A stretch of 51,272 nucleotides of DNA from Paracamarosporium sp. OC-R06-R3. Its lineage: Eukaryota > Ascomycota > Dothideomycetes > Pleosporales > Didymosphaeriaceae. The position numbers and the translations under genes were made by a program. The stretch lies in NCBI GenBank assembly GCA_019828545.1, contig JACVRA010000512.1, forward strand, positions 1-51,272. The letters are read 5' to 3'. This document shows, piece after piece, positions 21,182-30,590 of the stretch (positions are counted from its first letter, which is position 1; every line of letters begins with the position of its first letter). The notes under the pieces are model-generated. The model made no database searches, had not been told where the DNA came from, and worked only from the letters and a program-made list of their open reading frames with translations.

Positions 21182-21724
21182 GGCCAAAGGAAACGAAGTA
21201 TCGGTATCTGAACAATCGAAATGGGCGCGAGTTTCGGGCTTCCAGTAAGGCTGAGGGTGTTGAATTCATGGACCCGAGGTTCACACGCGAGAATACTTGT
21301 AAGAAGCTCGATAAGCAAATTGCAGAGAAGGAGTCGGAATTGAGTGGGATGTGGGAGGAATGGGCTGCCTGAGGAGTGGGTTGGTTTGAGTGGATATAAA
21401 ACGAGGCATGATTACGCTTGCAAGGTTAGGCCATAAGTCTGCCAAGCAGAGGTGCAGCGGTGTGGCACAGTACCATGGTGGTTTTTGTGGAAGAGCGCGC
21501 AAATCCGAGGCTTAGTCGCTGAAGATATGCTACGTATGGGTTACCCAAAGATGCATGCCCACGGATCCAATCCCATGGCACACTCAGTACACATCAGCGT
21601 ATTAAGGAGGAAAAGAAAAAAAAAGAAGAAAAAAGAGGCAACACGTGAAGTATGAGATGGGTTCGAGGAATACGAAGCTTCAATCACTCAAGCGTAGAAA
21701 AGTCCATCCTGCATAGAAGAGGAT

Positions 21725-21806
21725 TTCACGCTTTTTCCATGAGATAGACAATTGTTTATCTCGAACATTTCACACTTTTTCCATGAGATAGGCCATTGTT
21801 TCTCTC
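21725..21806. repeat. Tandem direct repeat, two copies, 44-bp period
   Basis: Copies at 21725-21762 and 21769-21806 share TTCAC-CTTTTTCCATGAGATAG then ATTGTTT-TCTC, with about four mismatches in 38 bp. Confidence 0.8.
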
Positions 21807-22075
21807 ATCCGTCACCAACAGACGGAAAATGTTGACCCCACTTCAGACTCACATGTACCAGGCTCTACTTGCTTTTCCACTTGTTTGACCCACACTTCGT
21901 TTCGTGAGTAACCAGGCCGAGACGAAGATGCAGTTTACTAGTTTTGCTGCATGTCTTGGTGCAGCGGGACTGTTTCCGACAGGTTGCACTACGCCTCTGG
22001 CATAAACGAGTAAAACCATGTACAACAAGCTGACCGACTCCAAGTCTGATTGACAGTGTTGTGATACCTTGAAAA

Positions 22076-22156
22076 AACAAGCCCTGCATGTGAAGAATCG
22101 GTCGAAGATTGAAAAAAAAAAAACAAGCCTTGCATCTGAAGGATCTGTCGAAGATA
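22076..22156. repeat. Direct repeat flanking a poly-A tract
   Basis: Two diverged copies (about 22076-22111 and 22122-22156) of AAAACAAGCC-TGCAT-TGAAG followed by TCGAAGAT, with a run of twelve A between them. Confidence 0.7.
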
Positions 22157-22340
22157 CGCATGTAGAAATTATTGGCGAAGTGCTGTCCTTGGGCGGTCAG
22201 GCCATGCTATTGGATGTGAGAGCATTGGGCAGTACGGACTAAGCTCGCACTCTGCGCTGTCGAAGTTGAGTCGACCAAACATCCGATGGGCAGGCAGCAC
22301 TGGGGTCCGCCCAAGGCGTCGATCGGAGCCACCCAGCAGC

Positions 22341-22593
22341 TGTCCAAGACGCCAAAGCGTTTCTCGTAGCGAAACGATCACACCGCGGCATAGATACGAT
22401 TAGCCCTAGATCGGGACAGCAAACATTGGACTTCTCGCGGGGAGCAGGGCGTATCACCCCGCGGCATGGATACGATTAGCGTTAGATGGGGACAGCAAAC
22501 ATGCACTCGAGGCCTAGGTCGCGTGGGGTGGTTGTGGAACTAGGATAGTAGATGTCCAAGACGGCAAAGCGTTTCTTGTAGCGAAACGATGAC
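22341..22593. repeat. Direct repeats of a 40-bp block with nested shorter copies
   Basis: TGTCCAAGACGCCAAAGCG (22341) recurs with few changes at 22553, both followed by TTTCT-GTAGCGAAACGAT. Between them lie two copies (22375-22427 and 22451-22502) of a block containing GCGGCAT-GATACGATTAGC and GGGACAGCAAACAT, with a period near 75 bp. Confidence 0.75.
22413..22470 (+). repeat. Left arm of a dispersed inverted repeat
   Basis: The block from GGGACAGCAAACATTGGACT to CCCCGCGGCATGGA is the near-exact reverse complement of 23890-23954. The right arm differs by a few substitutions and small insertions. Confidence 0.8.
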
Positions 22594-23889
22594 GGATGCC
22601 AGTCGATGCAGGCGAAGCTAAACGAGGCACAGCGGCAGGCACAACGAGAAGCCGACACGCCGTATCACATAACAGCGGGGAAAAAAGAGCAAACAAAGCG
22701 TACGACAAACGGACGTAGAAGCCTCACCGCCATTGTCTACTCCTGCAGAGGAGGTGGCCCCATTTGGGTGGCATACCGGCGAACAATGCTTGGAGGAGGG
22801 TACAGACGGACTTTGCGTGGGACAGCATGAATTGCATGGACCAGATGGGCGATTCTGAGTGGGATAGTATGAATTGCATGGGCCAGATTTTCAGTGATGA
22901 GCTTCGGCATGTTCCATGAATAAGCAAGGATACATGATGATGGCTCCTGAGGGTGACATGGCAGTGGATGCTCAAGGCGGGTCTGAGGGCACCAGGATCG
23001 GAGGAAAAAGGATTGCACTATTTGCCTTGCTTCGCTTTGCTTTGCTTTGCGTTGCTAGGCGGCTTTAGAGGTACATGTTGGCGTTCTAGAGTGCTTAACT
23101 CGTTTCCTCTCTAGAGGGCGTTGGGCGGGATGGTAAGCATTGTTTTTTTTATACTTTGTTTTGGGATCGGGCACGGAATCAAGAGATGGTAATGCTAGGA
23201 GATTATTGGCTTCCATTTCTAAGCCTCGAGGACGTCAATGCCGTTTGCTCTATGGCATAATCTCTAACATGGGAAGACACGGCGTGGCTGGAAGCCGACG
23301 TCGCAACACTGACCAAAAGATGCAACGATGGCCATGACGCACATCCAAGTACCCTCCCCGCGTTCCCCCAAGCAAGAGTGAAACAAGGCGTCACCACCCC
23401 GCGGGACCATGGATTGAGGCATTGCCAGACGCATGCCACAAACATACCCCACGCGACGGACATGTCATCCCAGACCAGGCCAGACGAGACGAGACGCAGC
23501 CGTGCCACCACACCAAAGCCACGCAGCCGTAAAACCAGCCCGCACCCAGGACGTCCCCCCGGGAGCTTCGGCCTATGAAAGTACACACGATATCCACTGT
23601 TTTCCCGATGGGGCGTGCAAGGGATGCGACGAGGACTCGAGGCATGGGTGGGGTGGGCGTCGGTGCATGCGTTCCGCGGGGAACGGGAACATGTGGATCA
23701 ACCGATGTTGTCGCTCACCAGCGAGACGGTACCACAGCATCCGCCTGCTGCACTCTCCTCTCCTCTCGTCACGTCTTCACCGTCCGCACGTCGCTGTCTC
23801 TGTTCCCAGCATGACGGAACGCAGCTACGCTCCTAGTTCCGCAACCACCTCACGCAACCAAGGCCTCGAGTCCATGTTTGCTATCCCCA

Positions 23890-24019
23890 TCCATGCCGCC
23901 GCGGGGTGATGCGCCCTGCTCCCCGCGAGAAGTCCAATGTTTGCTTGCTGTCCCGAGTCAAGGCTGCTTGTATCCACGCCGCGGGCTAACACGCCGTGCT
24001 CCCCGCGAGAAGTCGATGC
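23890..24019 (-). repeat. Right arm of the dispersed inverted repeat, with a second partial copy
   Basis: 23890-23954 is the inverted copy of 22413-22470 (shared core CTGCTCCCCGCGAGAAGTCC). A second, more diverged copy in the same orientation runs from 23971 to 24019 and contains GTGCTCCCCGCGAGAAGTCG. Confidence 0.8.
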
Positions 24020-24405
24020 ATACTCCACGAAAACCGTTTCCATCGGTCAACGACTATGGGAACACGCGTGATGCCGCGAGAACTAGACTTCCCGTCTATG
24101 CTCCTTACAAGAATACTATGCCCCCTACGAAAACCAGACTTCCATGCCCCACTACGAAAACTAGATCCCGTCGATCCGACTCACTCGAGAAGTGCATGCC
24201 CCACGAACACTAGACTTCCCGTCGACCCTACTCCCCACGAGAACCAAGCCTATACCCCCTACGAAACCCATTCCCAAGTAGCCTAACACCAGCCAGGTAC
24301 ACGCTCAGGCGACACGGCTCCAGGTGTCGCTTCAAGCAAGACTTGTGTCTCCCACCAAGCCAGACAGACCAATATGCTGCTGCCGCCCGCCATCCCCGCT
24401 GCGTT

Positions 24406-24568
24406 AACTGATTGATTGACTGATTGACTGATTGACTGATTGACTGATTGACTGATTGACTGATTGACTGATTGACTGATTGACTGATTGACTGATTGAC
24501 TGATTGACTGATTGACTGATTGACTGATTGACTGACTGATTGACTAACTGACCGATTGATTGACTAAC
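24406..24568. repeat. Octanucleotide microsatellite (ACTGATTG)n
   Basis: A nearly perfect array of the 8-bp unit ACTGATTG with about 17-19 copies, degenerating at both ends (ATTGATTGACTG at the left, ACTAACTGACCG at the right). Confidence 0.95.
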
Positions 24569-24639
24569 GATGCTATACCATACCATGCTACACTACACCA
24601 CACCACACTGCCGCGTGCCATGATGCTACACTACACTAC

Positions 24640-24940
24640 ACTACCGTGTGACATGATGCGATACACGAGAAGACAAGCCAGCATCCACATACTGACAACC
24701 ACATTCATCCATCTATCCATCCATCCATCCATTCGTCGAGCATTCGTAGGACTGACTAACTGACTTCCAGCCCGGCGCGGCAGGCAGGCAGGGGACGCAG
24801 GAAATATTCATGGCCATGGTCATGGTCATGTTCATGTTCATGTTCATGTTTGATGTGAGTGAGATTGAGACTGAGACTGAGACTGAGACTGAGATTTGCG
24901 TGCTTGTTCTTCCCATCTGATGACATGACATGACATGACT
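24640..24940. repeat. Cluster of short microsatellites
   Basis: Within 300 bp there are CTACACTACA copies, (CATC)n around 24710-24730, (TTCATG)n around 24820-24850, (GAGACT)n around 24862-24890 and (TGACA)n around 24922-24940. Long frames across them are repeat artefacts. Confidence 0.85.
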
Positions 24941-25744
24941 GAGGTAGGTTTACGTGCCGTAGAAGGTCCACTTGCCGCACAAGGTTCCACCTACCGTAGC
25001 CATGGGACAGGACGTATGTCTCGCAGCATTGCCGCGGCAGACCCAGCCCGACCTAAGCAGCCCATCTATCCAACTCACGCAGCGCCGCCATGTCCCGAAG
25101 ATGCCTATGCGGAAATGGTATTCTCGGGCTATGTATGATATGAGGTATATCTCGCACGCGCGACTCCACGCCCACGCCGCAGCGGCATCGTGACCGAGCT
25201 TACGCCCGCTTCCCAGACCAGACCAGCCAGGCGACCCCCATGCCATGCCCACTAACATCCTCCCATCATCGCGTCAAGGTCGGCTCTTCCTAACTCACGC
25301 TTACGTGCCGCTGGCCTGGACCAATCACATCGCCCCATCTCTGCACGCGTTCGCTAAGTCGACCTTCACGCACTCCCCACTCTGCCCATGCTTAAAAGAT
25401 TTTTCTGCGACCCTGGACACAGTAGCGCCCGTCCAGTCCAATCCAGTACCATCTCTGCCGAATGAGCCGACCCACAGCCGTGCAGGCAGCGTGCGGGTAT
25501 GCATGGACATCGCCGCGCAGGGGGTCCGGAGAGAAACCGCCCCTCCGACTCGTTGCTCGATGCGCGGTACCTGATATTGACGAAGCTTGAACGACTTTGC
25601 AAGGTGCTCATAATAATGTGAATCATGAACCAGAAGCTGATAGAGTGTGCCGTACATAATGGCGACCATGTTGCAGGATAATTCTAATCAATACTGCGCG
25701 ACTAAAACAAATAAGCTTTTCGATTGCGCCGCAGCTCTAGCTCT

Positions 25745-27859
25745 TCAGGTAGCGTTCTGTTCGGTTGACTGCAACGCTGTGTCTGCGCTCGATGACGCTC
25801 CGGTTGAGCTTGATCGTTTCAATGCGGCCAGCTCTCTGCGTAAAGCTTCCACCTCTTGGTCTTTCTGATCGAGCAGCTTGTCCTTTTCTGAACACTGCTG
25901 CTGAAGAGTTTTGATGTATTCGATGGCGGATTCGACCTTTGCTGCCTTGGAGTTGTTCGATTGCGCAGCAGTCATGCTCTCAGGACTCTTGCTCTCCGTG
26001 GCACCGAGCTGCGGAGAAGGTAGGAGGGCTTGCATCTCTTGCAATGCCGTGTTGATGCGGTTTCGACGGCCTTGTTCGGCGATTTTGTGTGAGGTGCGTT
26101 TTGATGTCAGGTTCGTGGATAGCGATGTTGGATAAGACACGCCGGGCACCACTGTGCCATCAAGGATATTCTGGTAGTTGGATTTGGAGGCGAGCAATAG
26201 TGCGTGAGTGTCGTCAGAGACGGCTGTCCAATGTCAGTACAAATTCAGTGACAGCCAAGACATTGAGCACTTACAGTTGTCGGGAAGTAACGGCTTGATG
26301 CTTGGAGAAATCTTGGGTCGAAGGGCAGGGCTGACCAAAGTCGAAGTGACGCTGTTTCGCTTCTTAGACGAACGAGCGAGTTTGGGATCCGACTTTCTGT
26401 TTGTACCAGAAGAGAACGCCGGGCTTGTTGGAGAGGAAATGGCACTGAGCATCGGACTAGGACTGGGCTTTCCTGACTGTGCAGAAGCTCCGGATGGGGT
26501 GGACAATGGTCCAAGTTTGGGCGTTTTTCGCGCAGATAATCTCGGTGTGTCTTGGTCACCGTCCTGGATCGCAGTGTCTATCCGTGATAGCTGCGGCCTG
26601 TCCAAAGATGCTTCTGGCAACGTCAGATCATCCAAAGCTGGAGGCGCGTCTGCACCACCAAAAGGAGGTGATGGCTGTATGCGCATCAGGGAAGCCGGAG
26701 TGGCGGGTGCAACGCCTGGTGCGGAGGTGTGCAAGTTCTCTGGATTGATTGCTGGAGAAGGTTGCACTGAAGTCGGCTTCGGTGGAGGTCCCATCTCTGA
26801 GAGAGGGCCTGGAGAAATGGAATCCGACTCTGAACTCTCGCGGCTGCGGTGCAAGTCGGCCCCGCTGGACGAGGGACGACGAGCGCGTTCCTCCTCCAGC
26901 AGATCTGTCACTTCCTTGGGAGGGATGAGTGACGACACGGTAGCTTTCCGCCGCCCAGGTTTCACGATTGGAGACTGCCGTACACGTGCGGGGGCAGCAG
27001 AAAATCGCGTCGGGGCGCTCCTCTTAGTTGCGCTCCTGAGTTTCCTGCCTTGGCTCGGCTGGCTGATGGCGGGCTCCTCCAACATGTCCATGTCCACATC
27101 CACCGGCGATGCTCCCGTAGAACTTCCAGAGGTGGTGCCATACTGACTGGAGTGAGCTTGCGCATGGGGGTAGTTCTGTGCATTCAGGGCGGGCGAGGTC
27201 AGTGGGCTGAAGTAGGCGCCGGGGACCGTGGTCATATCGTGTATTTGGAAGCGGGCTTCATGGGGCGTGACTGCGGGCGAGACAAGCGGGGTAAAAGACT
27301 AGGCGGTGGTCAGTCGCGTTGGATGCTGGGAGGGATGTGCTCATACCTCGTCCTTGTGCATGTGGAACCGCTGGTCGAACATGGCCTGTTGCGCATCCAT
27401 GTGCTGCAAGTAGCGCGCCGGGTCGCCGTGTAGCTCGATGCTGTTGGGCGTGGGAGGCACAGGCGCGTGCGGGCGGTAGACGTCGGGGCCCTGGGTGAAG
27501 GCAGGCACGCCGTGCTGCTGGTAGGGCATGCTGAACTCGAAGAAGGTGCTCTGCTGGGGCATGCTGTGGGGGACGTCCATGTGCCTCTGGGGCTGCGGTG
27601 CGCCGGGCGTGTGTGCGCCATTGCGATGGTGGTGGTGGTGGTGGTGGTGGTGGTGGACCTGAGGGCTGAAGGGGTTGTGCAGGTGCTGGACGTCGAGGTC
27701 GTCGGCAAGCTGCTCCAGCTGCTGGCCCGACGAAGGGTTTGCGAAGTCGGAGAAGTCGAGATCAAAGTCCAGCAGGTTGCTAAAGTCGTGCTCGGCGCTG
27801 GCCATGTCGAACTGCTCAGCGCCAGACCATGCTGGGGGCGCACTCGTAGTGCCGTTCAT
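25745..27859 (-). CDS. nuc-1: bHLH transcription factor, NUC-1/PHO4-type phosphate regulator (3 exons, 671 aa)
   Basis: Nuclear regulator expected to activate phosphate-acquisition genes through CACGTG-type sites, by analogy with Neurospora NUC-1 and yeast Pho4. Exons on the minus strand are 27859-27347, 27298-26275 and 26223-25745; the introns are GT-AG (48 and 51 bp) and the frame closes. The bHLH region lies near residues 553-622 (KRTSHKIAEQGRRNRINTAL ... KAAKVESAIEYIKTLQQQ). The basic part carries His558, Glu562 and Arg566, the residues that read CACGTG. A Leu-bearing coiled coil follows. Exon 2 starts with SFTPLVSPAVTP and GAYFSPLTSPAL, recalled as NUC-1-specific. A run of ten His (69-78) is coded by a CAC tract. 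The middle is long, Ser/Pro-rich and probably disordered. Regulation by a Pho85-type kinase is inferred only. Confidence 0.88.
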
Positions 27860-29298
27860 CTATGCGATGACGGACGCGGTCTGGAGACGCCGGGGGTTCA
27901 ATCAATTTTGAGGGCTGCTGGCGTTGGTGGGGCTGCTGGATGGGTCCGTCGCGCAACGACCCGAACATCAACAGCGCGGCTATCCGACGCAGCGCAGCAG
28001 GGCGCCGTCTCTGGAGGATGGAGGAGAGGAGCGAGGCAAGACAGTCGTCGCATCCCTGTGCCGCATACCCCACGAACTTAGCAAACGATAAGACGGCGCT
28101 GAGAGCAGCCCTCAGGTGGCACCCCCGGCTGAGCCCCTCGCCCATGAATACGAGCCTCGCCGTTGCTGGCGTCCGTCTGCTGCATGTGCAATGCAATATT
28201 AATATTGTAGGCGGCCACCCATAGTTGATTCTCGGCCACCTCGCCTTGACGAGACGGCGCTGCTCCGAGGCTGACTCGCAACTGAGACTCGTTCCCCACG
28301 CCAACGGCCAGGCCTCAAGCAGTCATGTGCAGCCTCCCAGCGGCCCCGTGAATATCATCTGCACCGAGACTCGACATGCCACCCTATTCCAAGCCCTTGC
28401 ATTCGCGTCGACCAACCACCGGCCTCGTAGCGGGCCAGCGGACCCCAACGCCGAGCCACGCCATCTGGGGCTTCCTGCGCCCGTTCTCTCCATGGACGTT
28501 TGCGCGGGCCAGCGCCCGGCTCCCTGCTGCCACACCCGTCACACACCCATCTCCGTGCTGCCCTGTATCGCGTCTGAGCACCCCGTCTTCTGCTGCTCAA
28601 TGTTATCCATGTGTCCATGTACAACGGGGGAGACATGCGCTCCGGCACCGCGCCGCCGGGCCAGTTCCGTCTAGCGGGGAAATTGACGCTGCCGAGGGCC
28701 TCACCTTCCTCTTCCGAGCAAAACAGAAGACGGATGGAATCGTCGCAGCACGAGGTTTCCTCAGTAGCCCGTTCCAACCATGCGGCACGTACCCGGCGAG
28801 CCCTCTCGCGTGTTACTTCAAACCCTCCAAGCACACTGCCCGCTCCCGTGCGTGTTACTTCAAAGCTTCAAATGTATACACAACAAGGCTGCCTCGCATC
28901 GAGGCACGAGACGACGCGACGGCATTGCCCTCTCTCTGCTCCACAGGCGCATTGTGCTTTCTGCTATCAATCGTGCCCACAAGCCCTCGTCACCCACTAG
29001 GCACGTCAATTAGAATAGACACTGAGCGTGATGAATTAAGACTCTTGCTTTTGCTTCGTACTGAAATGCCTGACAAGGCTGAATCGACTAGACACACCAA
29101 GAGATCCCCGCTGCGCTGCAAAGGCAGGCAGTAACGCTTTCCCGTAATTTACACATTGCTGAAAGTACATGGTCGGTCCAAACCACCATGGGTATTATCC
29201 ACCACCGTCTCCAAAAAAAAAGGTATATGAAACTTGTGCCGTGAAAGGCTCCGCATGAACGCCGTTGCTGGACATGACACCCGCCATCCTCGAGTCGT
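27860..29298. other. Intergenic, promoter of the bHLH gene
   Basis: About 1.4 kb, GC-rich. An ATG-started frame of 252 codons (28376-29134) exists, but its composition is Pro/Ser/Arg-biased with no motif and it is judged incidental. A short duplicated stretch containing GTGTTACTTCAAA occurs at about 28808 and 28851. Confidence 0.45.
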
Positions 29299-29691
29299 TT
29301 ACATTACGATACAGCAGCCGTTGCTCTGCTGCGGCGCGTAGGGGTCGTCCCGCTTGTCAATCTGCGACTTGTCAGCTGTGCTCGTCCCACGGACGCGACG
29401 CAAACTACGCACCGTTCCCCATCGCGACGGTACCATCCAGTCTTTTGGCTCCTTGTCTGTGAATGCGATCAAGCTGTGTGTATTGTCAGCACGCACTGCC
29501 CTCTTCCCGGGTCAATTGGCGGCGTCTTACTCAATCGCGGCCTCCGACACGGGTATCCGGCGGCGCTCCAGGTCCTCGCGCAGACGCTGGTTCAGTTCGG
29601 TGAGGCGACGCAGCTTCAGCTCGGCCATGCTCTGCTTCTTACTTTTCCCATCGCCGCCGGTGCGGATCTCGTAGGGTGCGGCGGCCATCAT
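29299..29691 (-). CDS. GNG1: Heterotrimeric G-protein gamma subunit (3 exons, 94 aa)
   Basis: Gamma subunit that pairs with G-beta at the plasma membrane in pheromone, nutrient and developmental signalling (yeast Ste18, Neurospora GNG-1). Exons on the minus strand are 29691-29531, 29473-29413 and 29361-29299. The N-terminal helix KKQSMAELKLRRLTELNQRL is the coiled coil that binds G-beta; RWG and DPYAPQQ follow as in fungal homologues. The protein ends CCIVM: Cys91 starts a CaaX box (farnesyl type) and Cys90 is a likely palmitoylation site. The second intron is set to 51 bp with donor GTGCGT and acceptor CGCAG. It is open in frame, so an unspliced form would add 17 residues, and a closer AG would add two. 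It shares a 0.9-kb upstream region with eIF3a. Confidence 0.9.
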
Positions 29692-30590
29692 GCTGGGCAA
29701 CGTGTGGGGAGCGAGGGGCTAAGAATGGCGAAGGAAAGGTGGCTGGGCCGTAAAGAGGGTCGTTCGTATATGGAGCGGCGTGTGGTAGTGATGCGTCGAG
29801 TTGCTCGCGAGATGGTGCGACGTTCCTGCGATGCGGCAGAGGACGTGCCAGAGACGGGTGGCTACAGAGGCGGTTAAGGAGCGGCGGGTCGTGAGATCGA
29901 GATCGACTTGCGGGCCAGCGACCGTCACGGCGGCGTTCACAGGCGTCGGCTGCGGAGTGCAGAGCAAAGACGAGGGCAACACTGTGCTGGGGAGAACGTG
30001 GGCGCCGACGGGATAGGGGAGGGAATGAGCTCGGAAGTTGGTCTTGGTGCCCAGGCTAGCCACAAGCACGCTGGCGCACTGGCCGACGATCAAGGCGCGA
30101 AATTGGCTTGCCCGCGGGCCCGACACGCACACGGGGACCAGAACGCCAAACTGTTTGCGAAAGGTCCAGCTGTGCCTTTGTTCGTCGTGACTGTGTTCAA
30201 GTGTTCAAGCAAATGGGTGCTGAGGACGGCTATCTGCAGGCCCGCTGGACACAAACGTGGGCTGCCCTGGTCAGCCAACGCTTCAAACGACGGGCCCCTT
30301 TCAACATGGCGCTTGGATACGCACTATGTTAGGCTCTTGCCAAAGGCCACTTGACAATGAAAACGACCGAAGCAACTGCGTGTGCTTCGGCTCGTCACCC
30401 ATGGGACGCTGGTTTCGCGGCCGGCACGTGACCAGCCCCGCTTACCTAAAGAGAACGCGCACACCAAACGCTGATTTTCGAGGTCAAGCCCACCGCAACC
30501 GCGTGAAGCTCTGTACAACCCCTCGCTGAGCCCGCTTCGAAGCCCCAGAGCGACACCGCGGACGGATCTGCGATCCTCAGTCTGCCCAGC
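29692..30590. promoter_or_regulatory. Divergent promoter region of G-gamma and eIF3a
   Basis: Both start codons face away from this 0.9-kb interval. It contains one CACGTG at 30425-30430, about 160 bp upstream of the eIF3a ATG. The frames across it look incidental. Confidence 0.5.
30425..30430. promoter_or_regulatory. CACGTG E-box upstream of eIF3a
   Basis: A palindromic CACGTG within GGCACGTGACC, about 160 bp before the eIF3a start. Such sites are bound by Cbf1-like or other bHLH factors. Functional relevance is unknown. Confidence 0.3.

Larger units (their letters stand above)
21182..25744. other. Gene-free island of decayed repeats and microsatellites
   Basis: About 4.6 kb without a recognisable gene. 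It contains direct repeats (21725-21806, 22076-22156, 22341-22593), an inverted repeat (22413-22470 against 23890-23954), ACGAAAACTAGACTTCCCGTC-like diverged units around 24070-24270, a long octanucleotide microsatellite (24406-24568) and several shorter microsatellites (24640-24940). Open frames here are repeat-derived. No transposase or reverse transcriptase motif was recognised. Confidence 0.7.

Noticed and set aside
24404..24586. Minus-strand frame with a regular Ser/Gln/Val/Asn repeat protein
   Set aside because: It is simply the translation of the 8-bp microsatellite; no start context or flanking coding sequence.
26208..27146. 312-codon plus-strand frame opposite the bHLH gene
   Set aside because: It is the antisense shadow of exon 2 of the bHLH factor, whose minus-strand reading has clear family motifs and splice sites.
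28376..29134. 252-codon ATG-started plus-strand frame between the bHLH and G-gamma genes
   Set aside because: Composition is Pro/Ser/Arg-biased and follows local GC content. There is no motif, and several other long frames overlap it on both strands, as expected in GC-rich promoter DNA.
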